Part shown: in pieces, positions 10,687 to 21,422 of the stretch
How the letters are laid out: every line of letters begins with the position of its first letter
How positions within the stretch are numbered: position 1 is the stretch's first letter
Source: Anodontia alba
Lineage: Eukaryota; Mollusca; Bivalvia; Lucinida; Lucinidae
Direction: 5' to 3'
NCBI GenBank assembly: GCA_964016985.1
Contig: OZ024823.1
Location: 25,198,095 to 25,262,094 of the forward strand
DNA: 64,000 nt
Notes under the pieces: generated by a model
What the model was told of the DNA's origin: nothing
Database searches by the model: none
What the model saw: the letters and a program-made list of their open reading frames with translations, nothing else
Made by a program: the position numbers and the translations under genes

Positions 10687-11845
10687 GTCCACTGTAGAAG
10701 AGTTTTGGAACTACGCGTTCGTTCCCTTGAACATGTCGGACTTTCTGACGTCGTTAGAGAAGTCGTTCCACTCCCTAATTACCGATGGCAAACATGAATT
10801 ATAATACTGATTTATTCTTGAGGCAACAAATTTCAGATGTTTAGCATTTCGTAGATTATGAGAAATGGTGTTTACAGTTTGGGGCATTAAGGCAGAAAGA
10901 TAGGAAGGAGATAGATTCTTCATCATTTTGTAAAAAAAGAGGATGTTTGTGATGTTTCCGTTTTTGTTTGTTTGTGTGTTTTTTGTTGTTGTTGTTTTTT
11001 TCAGTGTATCCCATTCTGTCTCAGTATACAGTAAGTTTAAAGATATTAATTTGGTGGTACCAGTAACTATTCTAGCTTCCACAATTTGTACTTTTTTTCA
11101 ATTTCTTGTTTTTCATATTGGATGCAGTTAGCCCAAACGACGTTACCATATTCCAAGATTAGTCTTATAAATGCTGTGTTTACTACTTCAAGTGACTTTC
11201 TGTTTAATCTAAATTTTAGTTTTTCCATCCTATTTATTCTTCTCCAAGCCTTCCCAAGTATATACAATTAATTTGGCCGTGCCAACTACAATTATTCAAA
11301 AAGTAAAGTCCTAAAGGTTTGTGAGATTCGACTTCAGTTATTTGTTTGTTTGTTTTTTTGTTGTTGTTGTTGTTTTTTTTGTGTGTGTTTTTTTGTTTGT
11401 TTGGGTTTTTTTACATATAAAGGGGTGGTGTGAAGGTCTGTTAGTTTTACGGGAGATATCAGGTGATTCAGTTTTTTGTTGGATGAAAGGACACCAGCCA
11501 AGTTTCAGCCCACTGGAGAATTTTGTCTAGATCTGCATTAAGCCGTTCGACTGATATAACGGGGTTTCAACAATCATACGAGAAGCAAGTATCGTCAGCA
11601 AAGAGTCGAATTTTAGAACCTATTTCATTTGTTGTGTCATTTATGCAAATCAAAAATAATAATGGGCCTTGAAGCACACCTGCTAGAATTTTGGACCAAA
11701 TGGAATAATCATCAGCTAGTATTACTCGCTGTTTACTGTCATATAAGTTCGTTTTTTTTTTGTTTTTTTTTGTTTTTTTTTTTCGTTTTATTGTTGTGTT
11801 TGGAGGGTCCTGTCTGGAAAGATGATCACGTCGTTGGGGAATAGC
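10687..11845 (-). pseudogene. Degenerate non-LTR reverse transcriptase (CR1/jockey-like)
   Basis: Read right to left, it encodes in order a finger/palm segment (KQRVILADDYSIW, then ILAGVLQGPLLFLICIND), the catalytic FADD box (codons 11591-11602), a thumb-side ERLNADLDKI segment, then LEYGNVVWANCIQYEKQEIE, ARIVTGTTKLISLN and LPSVIREWNDFSNDV. The order and motifs fit the C-terminal half of CR1/jockey-type reverse transcriptases. Frameshifts, stops and three T-rich tracts (about 10943-11010, 11340-11415, 11750-11785) interrupt it, and the HP-A element at 11846 bounds it. It is not functional. Confidence 0.88.
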
Positions 11846-12121
11846 ATTACGAAAACACGCCTATTAAAACATACTGAAAATTTTACCACCAAAAAATGAA
11901 AATTTTCAGATAAAAAATTCTGATATTTTCATGTTTCTGCTCAATACATAGATTGTGGGTACTCGTTAGAACCGCCTCGACGAGGCTGTTCTAACGAGTA
12001 CCCACAATCTATGTTTTGAGAAGAAATAAGAAAAATAATGTATACCGATGTAAACCCCGGTTTTACTATATAAAAGTGAGGTTTAAGGGGGTCAAAATTG
12101 TATAGGCGTGTTTTCGTGATG
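11846..12121 (-). mobile_element. HP-A MITE, full length
   Basis: Ends CATTACGAAAACACGCC and GCGTGTTTTCGTGATG are inverted; the central hairpin has GAACCGCCTCGACGAGGC. It interrupts or adjoins the reverse transcriptase remnant. Confidence 0.88.
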
Positions 12122-12255
12122 GGGAGATAATTTTGCTTTTTGACAGTGTCTATCGTATATCGTAGTTTGTTCCCTCTTTCTCTTGGTGTCATTGGCATAT
12201 TTGGCTATGTTCTATGATTGTGTCTCTTTCTAGATATCTTCTTTACTATTTTTAA

Positions 12256-12713
12256 AGGTTAGTCTGGAAACGGTACCAATTATCAACAAATAACAACACG
12301 AGAAAATTGTCTTTGTCAGTCTGGTCAGGCCTTCTCACACTTCTGGTACAATATACATTTATAAAGAAAACATGCCTAGTCAAATACCACCAAAAAATGA
12401 AAATGTTCAGATAAAACTTTTGATATTCTTCATATTTCTGCTCAAAACATAGATTGTGGATACTCGTTAGAACCACCTCGACGAGGCGGTTCTAACGAGT
12501 ACCCATAATCTATGTTTTTTGAGCAGAAATAAGAAAAATAATGTATACCCATTATGAGCCGTCTCATCTGGATCTATGCTGTTTGCTATTATTATCGCCT
12601 GTGGCAGCGAAAGAGTTAAAGGTTAATCTGGAAACACTTCCAATTATCAACAAATAACAACACATGAACACGAGAAAATTGTCTTCTGATCAGGCCTTCT
12701 CACCCTGTTGGTA
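12256..12713 (+). repeat. Direct duplication flanking an HP-A fragment
   Basis: Two blocks beginning GGTTAGTCTGGAAAC and GGTTAATCTGGAAAC, each continuing CCAATTATCAACAAATAACA and ending CAGGCCTTCTCAC, lie at 12256-12350 and 12606-12713 with the truncated HP-A copy between. Confidence 0.75.
12363..12548 (-). mobile_element. HP-A MITE, truncated
   Basis: Has the left end AAGAAAACATGCC and the hairpin but stops after AATGTATACCC, where an HP-D-like hairpin half begins. Confidence 0.75.
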
Positions 12714-12726
12714 TTTTGTTTGTTTG

Positions 12727-12838
12727 TGTTGAGGTTTTACGGCCCAGTCAACCCAATGGGGTCATGTCGAGCGCGGTCAGTTTACCTAACCACACGTTTA
12801 CTGGGCAGGCTTAGTCCTCTAAGCGGTTAACTAATATA
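12727..12838 (-). mobile_element. tRNA-SINE, 5'-truncated
   Basis: Minus-strand copy of the 3' body (GAGGTTTTACGGCCCAGTC, AAACGTGTGG complement, CTTAGTCCTCTAAGCGG) of the SINE at 39004-39307. The tRNA-like head is missing. Confidence 0.8.
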
Positions 12839-13187
12839 CATTGTCCAATGCCGGATTCTATTAGTGAGCAAGTTGTTTTGTTTGCTTCTTTTTAGGGGAG
12901 CAAATGTTATCCTTTAAGATTAGACCCATTTTCAGAAAGGGCTTTGTTTGCTGGAAAGCAGACAGAAAGCCACAAAAGAGAAAAGAAATGGAAATGCTGG
13001 AAAAGCTATCCAGTATAAGCAGACCCCTAAATTTATTCATAACCCGTTTCAGTTTTATACGATATTGCACCGGCACGCCCTTTGCGTGCGCCTTTAGGCA
13101 GAATATGACAATTTCGTATCTATATCTGGTTTTGTCATTACAACAAAGGATTTAACTTCTTTCTTCAACTTAAGACACCTTAGCTAT
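12839..13187. other. Intergenic, nothing recognised
   Basis: Overlapping frames on both strands are short and lack recognisable domains. Confidence 0.4.
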
Positions 13188-13428
13188 TGAGCCGTAATGG
13201 GAGAAAACGTACCTTCTGATATGTGTGCCCAACGAAGACGCAAATCAGCCTTCACAGCCGTGCAGTCTGATCAGAGTATTCTTTGTCCACATGAAGAAAC
13301 CTTGTATCCTTGGCTATCCGAAATGCGCTCAGTGAAGATTCAGATCAGACTGCGCGAATGCGCAGGCTGATCTGAATCTTCGTTGGGCGCACATGTCCTG
13401 AGATACGTTTTTGGACGTTTCGGCTCAA
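13188..13428. repeat. HP-F repeat
   Basis: Inverted ends TTGAGCCGTAATGGGAGAAA and ACGTTTCGGCTCAATTA. Interior includes GCGCGAATGCGCAGGCTGAT and a TTGGGCGCACATGTCC block. Confidence 0.78.
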
Positions 13429-13661
13429 TTATGGCTTAATAAAGACAACATTCAGCCCCGTATTCATCATGTCACAAGAATGCTATAACTGAATAAATCC
13501 TGACCAGATAATATCTAAAATGATTCATATTTGCATATTTATTTTGAATTTATCCTGTTACGGATAGTACCCTTAGATAAAACTAATTTTGCAATGTTAA
13601 TCCTTAAAATTTAACCCTTTCTTCCCTGCAGACCAAAACAATGTTTTCTTTTTATTTGCTA

Positions 13662-13662
<1 letters not shown>

Positions 13663-13703
<41 letters not shown>

Positions 13704-13720
13704 TGCGTGTGTGTGCAAAC
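13663..13720 (+). repeat. (GT)n microsatellite
   Basis: Nearly uninterrupted GT units leading straight into a GCAAACAGTG hairpin. Confidence 0.92.
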
Positions 13721-13775
13721 AGTGCAGATCCTGATGAGACGGGTTGAGCCGTCTCATCCGGATCTACTCTGTTTG
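13719..13775. repeat. Isolated GCAAACAGTG hairpin
   Basis: The shared stem base GCAAACAGTGCAGATCC closes over an apex GACGG-GTTGAG-CCGTC, a different apex from neighbouring families. Confidence 0.7.
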
Positions 13776-13871
13776 CCATTCTGTTCTGATTTTTGACTGA
13801 GATCCCTAATTGAAACAATGGTTCCAATTAGATTCAAAGATAGGAGCCCACTTCTGAAACTCAGGAATGAA

Positions 13872-14095
13872 AGGGTTGACATTTAAATGTTAGCAGAAGA
13901 CATTTCAAAACATTTTTTCCAAGGCATATAGAGATTGGCGTTTCATGTAAAGCGTCTCCTGAGGAAACGTTTTCCATGAAATATCAAGTCTTATTTTTTT
14001 TTCAAGAGAAATAGGAAAATGATCACAGTGATTTTTTTTTTTTTTTTTTTTTGTCTGTTAATTTTGCGATGCGTGTATTAAAAGTTATGTCCATT
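13872..14095. mobile_element. HP-M MITE with a poly-T interruption
   Basis: GCAGAAGACATTTC start, GTCTCCTGAGGAAAC centre and a decayed right end broken by a long T run at about 14031-14052. Confidence 0.65.
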
Positions 14096-14251
14096 ACCCA
14101 CGCCATTACAAAAAAAAAAAAAAATCTTCTGGCATGTGCAAACATCGTCTGTCCAGACTAGACTCTGCCCATGCGCTGTTTGATAAGGATATCCGTAGTT
14201 CATCCAAAACATGTTTAGTCAGTGCATCAGTAGTTTCAGACTAGGCCTCAC

Positions 14252-14254
<3 letters not shown>

Positions 14255-14288
<34 letters not shown>
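14255..14288 (+). repeat. Poly-A tract
   Basis: A run of over 30 A residues with no adjacent gene or retroelement that I could link to it. Confidence 0.85.
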
Positions 14289-14291
<3 letters not shown>

Positions 14292-14315
14292 ACACGACTG
14301 CTTAAACTTTTACTA

Positions 14316-14510
14316 CTTTCTTGGCAAATTCAGCAGATGACCATCAGATATTTTTTATTGTCTATTCCAGATATTAGGCTCTGATGATTTTATGCAAATT
14401 GTCAATGTGTATAAAATATCAAAGCTTAATTTAAAAAAAAAAAAAAAAAAATAATGAAAATATCTCAAATTGTCTGCTGAATTGTTTTTTTAACAGCACG
14501 CTAAGCGTTA
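14316..14510. mobile_element. HP-M MITE
   Basis: Inverted AATTCAGCAGATGACC and TGTCTGCTGAATTG ends with a shortened central stem. Confidence 0.7.
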
Positions 14511-14851
14511 AATACTGGAACTATGAAAGGGAAACAACCGCGACAGGTATAGCGTATTGAAACTCAGAAACCATCCTGAATAGTTGACGATATTTCAATA
14601 TGATATTATAATTCCGTTGTTCTTATTTTGCTCGACAACTAGGGATCGACATTCGTATGAAATATAACTTTTCTTACTTTCCAAATAATAAGGCCGAATA
14701 TTTCGGAGGAAAAAAAAAAGAAGATTGTCACGTCAGTTTCTGCTAGTTTTAAAAAGTGTCAATCTCAACTAACGGGCATTTTTCGTATGTGTTCTGTGTA
14801 GCAGCAACAAAATGGATAATTCCCAAATGATCCTTAAAATAAAAAATGTGC

Positions 14852-15048
14852 CCTCGTGCCTTATGCGAACAGCGAAGGCCAAGATCAGCCTGCGCATCCA
14901 CAGTCTCATCAGGGCCTTCCCTGTTTGTCGATATATTATGTGATACCCAGTGATTCTATCAGCGGACTACGAATGCTCTTATCAGCCTGCAAGAATGCAC
15001 AGGCTGATCTGTGCCTGCGTTGCCTGCAAATTGCATGATCCTTGTTTT
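14852..15048. repeat. HP-F-related repeat
   Basis: Inverted TTATGCGAACAGCGAAGG-like and GCCTGCAAATTGCATGAT-like ends around GATCAGCCTGCGCATCCA and GCACAGGCTGATC. Confidence 0.6.
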
Positions 15049-15139
15049 CCTTGAGCATTCCTTGAGTAAGTTTCTTTTCTTGCCAGTAATATCTTGCGAA
15101 GATGGGAAGATCGTGCATGTCAGTCAGATTGTGAATAAT

Positions 15140-15370
15140 AAAATCAGACGCGGCGTCATAAAACGTACCTTCTGACATGTGCGCCCAGCAATGATTCAGA
15201 TCAGCCTGCTCATTCACGGAGTCTGATCAGAATCTTCACTGTGCGCATTTTGGATACTTAAAGATGCACAGTTTCTTCATGCGGACAACGAAGACTGATC
15301 AGACTGCGCGGATGCGCAGGCTGATTTGAATCATCGTTGGGCGCACATTTCCGAAGGTTGCAGCTCAAAT
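15140..15370. repeat. HP-F repeat
   Basis: AAACGTACCTTCTGACATGT start, GCGCGGATGCGCAGGCTGAT stem and CGAAGGTTGCAGCTCAA end. Confidence 0.75.
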
Positions 15371-15383
15371 TAAGACAGAGACG

Positions 15384-15634
15384 AAATGAGCCAGCACATG
15401 ACAAAATCTACAAAATTGGCATATTGCCCAGCGAAGACTCGGATCAGCCTGGGCATCCACCCAGTCTTATCAGTCTTCGCAGCACTCGGATCAGCCTGGG
15501 CATCCACCCAGTCTGGTCAGAGTCTTCGCTGCACGGCGAAGACTCTGATCAGACTGGGCGGATGCCCAGCTGACCCGAGTCTTCGTACGGTGCACATGGC
15601 TTTTTGTAGGTTTTGTCATGCGCTTGCTCGTTAA
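15384..15634. repeat. HP-F-related repeat with long inverted ends
   Basis: Left end ATGAGCCAGCACATGACAAA is mirrored by TTTGTCATGCGCTTGCTCGT. The interior has a tandem duplication of a GATCAGCCTGGGCATCCACC block. A sister copy lies at 45948-46178. Confidence 0.75.
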
Positions 15635-15748
15635 TAAAATACACATGAGAATGCAACAATGATGACAGCGTCATGGTGTTAAAAGTTTTATGAAGAAGAA
15701 GTAAATTAAAAGATAAAAGGCGGTGTTTGTTGCAGTGGCTATCTACAT

Positions 15749-16031
15749 CTTCATCACGAAAACATGCCTATATAATTTTGGCCCCCTCAAACCCCACTTT
15801 TATATAGTAAAACTGGGGTTTACAGGGGTATACATTAGTTTTCTTATTTCTGCTCAAAACATAGATTGTGGGTACTCGTTAGAACCGCCTCTGCGAGGCG
15901 GTTCTAACGAGTACCCACAATAATTGTTTTGAGCAGAAATTTGAAAAAATTTCAGAGTTTTTTTTATCTGAAAATTTTCAGTTTTTGATGGTGAAATTGT
16001 CTATATATTTGAATAGGCGTGTTTTCGTAAT
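15749..16031 (+). mobile_element. HP-A MITE, full length
   Basis: Ends CATCACGAAAACATGCC and GCGTGTTTTCGTAATG; the central hairpin has a CTGC apex (GAACCGCCTCTGCGAGGCGG). Confidence 0.9.
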
Positions 16032-16089
16032 GTTGAATGTCTCCAAGTTGAGGTGCATAGCTTACTGATTATTCCACTATAGTAATGAC

Positions 16090-16195
16090 CCAGTCTGCAT
16101 TCTACGTAAATCTATATCGGGCTGTCATCGGCCCGTCAGGGTAGCTGATGGGCCGATGACGGCCCGATGTAGATTTACGTAGAATGCTAGCTGGG
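16090..16195. mobile_element. HP-G palindromic MITE
   Basis: The best-preserved HP-G copy: CATTCTACGTAAATCTATA and its complement enclose CGGCCCGTCAGGGTAGCTGA with very few mismatches. Confidence 0.85.
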
Positions 16196-16459
16196 GAAGC
16201 TGTCCAGGTAGAGTCACAGTCACATGACATATCAATGACATCAACAGGAAGGGTACACAAACTATGACGGACATCACACATGTTACAAACCAATCAAAGG
16301 AACCAGACCCTTTTCCCAATGAGCTGATCACAATGCTAGACAGAGCCCAATAAATACAACAATAAGACGATGAACAGTACAAAACACGAAAAAAAAAAAA
16401 AAAAAAAAACTCAGGGGACAGCTCAAGCCATTTATGTCTGGAGAACCTACAAAAGTTTT

Positions 16460-16660
16460 ATTGGGAAACTGCGCAGAATCAGATCAAACGCCACGGAGCG
16501 CGGTGTCTAATCATGATCTACGCTGTTTTGCATTAACTACAGAAATTTCTATAAAACAAAGTAATAATAAAAACTAAGCAGACACCCTGGACATAGACCG
16601 GTCCAAAGAGTTGTGTTAGAAGAGTCCACTTGATGTAAATATGATAACGCTATAAGACTC
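16460..16660 (+). repeat. HP-V repeat
   Basis: A CGCCACGGAGCGCGGTG hairpin is followed by TTAACTACAGAAATTTCT, AATAATAAAAACTAA and GGTCCAAAGAG blocks shared with 21972-22185 and 58196-58432. Confidence 0.6.
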
Positions 16661-16672
16661 CCCAAACCTTGA

Positions 16673-16885
16673 AGTGACGTCTGTTAACCATTGCCCTGCT
16701 GGCCCCTTTGCAAACAGTGTAAATCCAGATCAGTTGGCTTCTAATCTGGATCAGCACTGTTTGCCATTCAGTATGTGAATTTATATCCACAATATGGATT
16801 AAGTAATCTGATTGGCTTACAATTAGAAAGGGCGTGGCATATCAATTTATTCAGCATGACCAGGATTAAAATGCAGCAAAAACTG
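16673..16885 (-). mobile_element. HP-E MITE
   Basis: In reverse orientation relative to the intronic copies. It has GCAAACAGTGTAAATCC, a shortened GGCTTC apex, and the CTGATTGGCTTACAATTAG and GGGCGTGGCAT blocks. Confidence 0.72.
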
Positions 16886-16894
16886 ATTAGCTTT

Positions 16895-17240
16895 GTATTG
16901 AGCCGCTGCAACGTCAAAACACGTACCTTCGGACATGTAAGCCCAATAAAGACAAATCAGCCTGCGCATCAGCGCAGTCTTATCAGTTTCCGTTGCCCGC
17001 ATGAAATTTGTATGCATCCTTGGCTATCCAAAATGCGCCCAGTGAAGATTCTGACCGGACTGTGCAAATTCGCAGGCTGTTCTGAATCTTTGTTGTCGCT
17101 AGTTTTGATCATCCAGACGCAATACAAAGTTCGTCGTGACCATGATTTTGATCTGGATCACCAGAACGACTTAGTGTACAAGACTATGTTGGGCGCATAT
17201 GTCCAAAGGTACGTTTTCTCACGTTGCGATCCTTATTAAA
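16895..17240. repeat. HP-F repeat, extended copy
   Basis: GAGCCGCTGCAACGTCAAAA start and TACGTTTTCTCACGTTGC end; an extra segment near 17105-17185 enlarges the interior. Confidence 0.68.
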
Positions 17241-17242
17241 GA

Positions 17243-17452
17243 GGATGGATACGCTTTCAGGGGATGTAACTCTGTCAAAATTATTTTGCTTCCCTTCTGA
17301 AAAGGGGTCTCCTCTAAAAGGGTGAAGTTGCTCACTTTCTTTACCTTTAGAGCGAACCCCTTTAAAGAAGGAGGACAACAAACCGGAAGTCACAAATCTT
17401 GTCCCTTGTAAAACATGGCGGAAATGTACCAAGTGCATGATATCCTTAAAAT
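17243..17452 (+). repeat. HP-P repeat
   Basis: GGATACGCTTTCAGGGG start, hairpin arms CTGAAAAGGGGTCTCCTCTA and TTTAGAGCGAACCCC, then CCCTTGTAAAACATGGCGG. The 50.1 kb copy has the same order. Confidence 0.75.
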
Positions 17453-17584
17453 GCACAAAAACATAATTTAGTATATTTCTATAGAAGACGATGCAGTCAG
17501 CGTGGGCGAAAACAGTAAAACTGCACTAAAACATATAGAAAGTAGACTGAACGTCAGCTAGTTGAATATAAATATTTACAGACG

Positions 17585-17680
17585 TCTTTTTTATTTTATT
17601 TTCTTTATTTTTTTTTTTTTTTTTTTTTTATTATTATTATTTTATTTTTATTTTATTTTTTTTTTATTTTATTTGATCTT
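17585..17680 (+). repeat. T-rich low-complexity tract
   Basis: T runs interspersed with A produce a phenylalanine-rich reading frame that is not a gene. Confidence 0.9.
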
Positions 17681-17825
17681 TTCAATGAGGATTTGCGTTT
17701 CATTCCAATTCTTTGTAGATGAAAGACATGTCAAGTATTATCCAAGAAAACGAATAACAATAGTTGGATTTTGCCTCCAGTATGGCAAAGGCAGTCGTTT
17801 TGCGTATTTCGGACGAGCGCCATTT

Positions 17826-18208
17826 CAGGGGCGGATTCAGAGTGGGGCTCGTAGGGGGCTGAGTGGGTGTTCAATCGTACCCCACTTTGGCTCAAAATTT
17901 CATTTTCATGGGAATTTTTGGATCCATCCGATAAATTTGGAATACCTTATTTACCCTAAATGTTCACATCCCTTACTTTTTACCTACATGTAATACTTAT
18001 CTTCAACAATTCCATTTACTACCTATGAATGTATAGAATTGTTGGGTGGGTGGCAAACAGTGTAGACCCTGATCAGACGCCGCGTTATGCGGGGTCTGAT
18101 CAGGGCCTACACAGTTTGCTCAAGCATGTCTGTCTGAATACGTAGAGTAAGTATGGTAATTTGATAAAATCGAACCCCTTCAGAAATCATCCTGGATCCA
18201 CCCCTGCA
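17826..18208. mobile_element. Composite element W (CAGGGGCGGAT ends) with HP-N inside
   Basis: Left end CAGGGGCGGATTCAG and right end GGATCCACCCCTG are inverted. The interior includes an HP-N hairpin (GACGCCGCGTTATGC apex). A reversed copy with HP-N in the same place is at 48166-48530, so the composite behaves as one unit. Confidence 0.68.
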
Positions 18209-18293
18209 GTTTTGTTCCTTCCTCGTACCGTAATTATCCAAAATATTTGGACACCTTCTGTCCTTACCATATTTGTCCTTGAGGTGAACAGAC

Positions 18294-18483
18294 ACACTTG
18301 GTAAATTTTACGTTATTTTTGACAAGGGAGACCACTTTTGTGATTGTTTTCATGTACACTGTACACCAATTTCCTTCTAAAAAGAGGTCTGCTCTAAAAG
18401 GAAAGAATTTGCTCCCCATGGGGAGCAAATTCATTCCTTTTAGAGCAGACTCCTTTTCAGAAAGAAGGCTAAACAGTTTTTAA
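18294..18483. repeat. HP-P repeat, well preserved
   Basis: ACAAGGGAGACCACTTTTGT followed by a stem of over 30 bp with AGAATTTGCTCCCCATGGGG at its centre. Confidence 0.8.
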
Positions 18484-18793
18484 AAAGTTCATTTAAAAGT
18501 CAATTTTACTAAATGGTAAGGTGTCGAAACGGTGCCGTTGGAATGACAAATAGTGCAGAATCTGATTAAACTTGAGAAGCAGTTTGATCAGGGCATACAT
18601 TGCCTGCTCAGACACAGTTACTGAATACTTACAGTAAATACGATAGAAAGATGTGCAAGAAATTTACGACTAGATAATATGTATTAAGCTCAACTGGCAG
18701 AATACCTAATCAAGGTAGTCAATTACTCAATTAGCAAGGTTTTTCCTTGTCTCATGGGAACAGGTTATCATGCTGACAGTACTTTATTAATCC

Positions 18794-19006
18794 TTAACCC
18801 ATTGTCGTCTGGAAACCCCTAAAAGGTTAACTGGCAAACAGTGCAGACCCAGATCAGACGCCGCAGAATGCGGCGTCTGATCAGGGTCTCCACTGTTTGC
18901 AATCAGTTCATTTTTCTCTAGGAATACCTGACATACCTAAAATCCAAATTAGAATCTTCCAATATAGAGTGTTGGGGAGTTTATTCAGTCTATAATGGGT
19001 TAAAGC
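18794..19006 (-). mobile_element. HP-D MITE
   Basis: Reverse orientation: TTAACCCATTGTCGTCTGG start, GACGCCGCAGAATGCGGCG apex, and TAATGGGTTAA end. Confidence 0.85.
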
Positions 19007-19180
19007 GCCAGTCACAACTGTAGAAGACGACACTTTTAAATACCTTTTTCTATACTTAATTTCATAGAAAATAAGGTTTGACCATTCACGATTCAGTTGA
19101 AATGCCGAGACTTTTTTTCTCTGAAAAATAAAAAAATAGAATGTCTTCTACAAATTTTGCTTGGTGCTTTAAGAGTTAAT
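19004..19180. mobile_element. HP-M subfamily copy
   Basis: AAAGCGCCAGTCACAAC start, TGTAGAAGACGAC and ATGTCTTCTACA arms, and TGCTTTAAGAGTTAA end; paired with the copy at 39914-40105. It overlaps the end of the HP-D copy by a TTAA. Confidence 0.65.
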
Positions 19181-19350
19181 GATTCACCCGTTTATTGTAT
19201 ATCTACAAAAATATCTAAAACTCTGAATCAGGGCCCTGATCAAGGTTGCGCGGATACATATTGAGCCGCAGCATGCCAGGGAAAATTCAGACCACCTGCT
19301 GCGCATGGGCACAGTCTGATCAAGCGCTATTTAATTAAATTCATGGGATA

Positions 19351-19607
19351 CCATCACGAAAACACGCCTATATAATTTTGACCCCCTTAAACCCCACTTT
19401 TATATAGTAAAACTGGGGTTTACAGGGGTATACATTATTTTTCTTATTTCTGCTCAAAACATAGATTGTGGTTATTTCTGCTCAAAACATAGATTGTGGC
19501 CTCTGCGAGGCGGTTCTAACGAGTACCCACAATCTATGTTTTGAGCAGAAATATGAAAAATATTTGAATTTTTTGTCTGAAAATTTTCAATTTTTCGGTG
19601 ATAAACC
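19351..19607 (+). mobile_element. HP-A MITE with hairpin rearrangement
   Basis: The TTATTTCTGCTCAAAACATA block is duplicated and the first half of the GGTTCTAAC stem is missing, so the palindrome is broken. Confidence 0.82.
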
Positions 19608-19754
19608 TTTCAAAACAAGAAGCGGAAGGTTGGTTAAGTGTCTTTTAATCAGCCTGGTTGGTTAAGTGTCTTGTAATCAGCCTCCGCCTTCTATAAGACA
19701 CTGGCACAGATCTTGTAATAGGTCACGGACGATGTAAGGGTAATTTGTACACCA

Positions 19755-19990
19755 GGGCCCAGTTGTTCAAAGCTAACGACATCGTTAGTTAACGGTTTGT
19801 TAAAATTTACATCGAGTGATACGCAAATATGCTGAATTGTTTTGCTGGAAAAATGTGAGTAGCTTAAACTACTCATATTTTTTTCAGCAAAAAAAATATC
19901 AGAATATTGTGAATTGAATCCGCTTAAACAGTTAACAAAATGATCCTTAACGAGCTCGTTAAGCTAACGACGTTTTGAACAACTGGGCCC
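19755..19990. mobile_element. HP-C MITE
   Basis: GGGCCCAGTTGTTCAAAGC and its complement form the ends. Nested inverted repeats around TAACGACATCGTTAG and TGAGTAGCTTAAACTACTCA lie inside. Confidence 0.88.
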
Positions 19991-20189
19991 AGATGATTTT
20001 CTACTTTCATATTCAAAGCAACCACCCAATATATATGATTTTGCTTATACCTACTACAGAATTACCTGAATTATAAGTGTTGATTCTGGCATCAAAGCAG
20101 GCAAGAACACTTTGGAAACAGGTAAAAAACATTTGGAACAATTTAATATAGACTATAACCCGGTGCTCTGTAAAGTAGTAGTGGAGGTT

Positions 20190-20430
20190 GGTGGTTGTCA
20201 TGGTGGTGGTGGAAGTATTTGTTGTCTTTGTTGTTCTACAGTTTTTGTTGTTGATGGTGGTGGTGGTGGTGGTGGTGTGGGAGTGGGATGGTGGTGGTGG
20301 AGGTGGTGATGGTGTGGGGATGGTTGTGGTGGAGGTTGTTGTTGTCGTCGTCGTCTCAAAGTGACTGATCTACAGTTGTTGTTGTTGTTGTTTTGTTGTT
20401 GGTATTGTTGTTGTTGTTGTTGTAACGAAA
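20190..20430 (+). repeat. (GGT)n / (GTT)n trinucleotide tract
   Basis: GGT-rich then GTT-rich sequence. The minus-strand Pro/His/Gln frame is explained by the tract. Confidence 0.92.
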
Positions 20431-20832
20431 ACAAACAAACAAAACAAAAACGGTTACAAACGCATTAAAACATTAAAACAGTTAATATTTTTAAAAGAAT
20501 AAGCACTATAATGGAGTATTGTCAAATGCCTAGTTGTAATATTCAATAATCTTACAACGCCTTTTTTCTCCTATTCTTTTCTTGCCAAGTGATTTCACAT
20601 GCTCAGAGGGTCAGAAACATATGAAATCTGAAGCCATTCATCAGACAACAATCACAGTGACACAACGACGATGTAGAGAAATAGGGCGTCTTGGGAACCC
20701 TTTCATTACTGTATACAGCAGATGAGAAAATTGACGGTTTGGAGGCGACAATTTGTGGTTATAGAGGACAAATTGATAGCTCCATTACAGATTGAGTTCC
20801 CTCATGGGAAAAGAAGCATTTCATAGTGCGAT
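20431..20832. other. Intergenic, nothing recognised
   Basis: No convincing gene or repeat. Confidence 0.4.
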
Positions 20833-20886
20833 CACTGAAGATCCAGACCAGACTGCGCATGCGCAGTCTGGTCTGGATCTTCAGTG
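20833..20886. repeat. Perfect 54-bp palindrome
   Basis: CACTGAAGATCCAGACCAGA begins a 27-bp arm that is followed, with no spacer, by its exact complement; the centre is TGCGCATGCGCA. It resembles the core of HP-F stripped of flanks. Confidence 0.95.
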
Positions 20887-21043
20887 GTCACCTATATAAA
20901 TATCTAAAAAAAAAAAAAGATTCCTATATTGCGTTGGCAGACCGCGAAGCACGGATGCTGTTCGCATAAATCATTGTGTTTCAGTTGGTTTTGTAATTTC
21001 CGTCTGTGATTCAGACAGAAACGAACACCAACCTGAGTATTTG

Positions 21044-21044
<1 letters not shown>

Positions 21045-21086
<42 letters not shown>
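21045..21086 (+). repeat. (CA)n microsatellite
   Basis: Twenty-one uninterrupted CA units. Confidence 0.95.
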
Positions 21087-21088
<2 letters not shown>

Positions 21089-21422
21089 GAAGAAAAGCGC
21101 AGGACAGGACAGCTCGCCTGAACTCGCGCTTGCCCATCACGGTCGCTGAGGGAGTAGGACCTGCACTGAAAAAAAAACAAAAAAACTTTGGACTGGTATC
21201 AACTAAATTTGTCTATGCATACTGGAGATATAAATCTTTAAGAACTGTAACATAAAACGTTAATCTTTGTGGACGCCGACGACGCCGACAACGCCGACGC
21301 CAACCTCGTATAGGTGAGCTAAAAAGAGATCATTAAAGCTAACCATATATACGTACATTTGGAGTTTATATTGTTTTATATTGTTTATGGTTTGAGCGTT
21401 ATTTCGTAAAAAATTATATATT
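21087..21422. other. Intergenic, nothing recognised
   Basis: Includes a GACGCCGACGACGCCGACAA-like run near 21272, otherwise featureless. Confidence 0.4.

Noticed and set aside
13597..13827. Minus-strand frame with a His-Thr repeat
   Set aside because: The repeat is the (GT)n microsatellite read on the other strand.
17562..17993. 143-residue plus-strand frame
   Set aside because: Its first half is poly-Phe from a T-rich tract and its second half runs into the W element.
20198..20434. Minus-strand Pro/His/Gln-rich reading frame
   Set aside because: Entirely explained by the GGT/GTT trinucleotide tract; no unique sequence.
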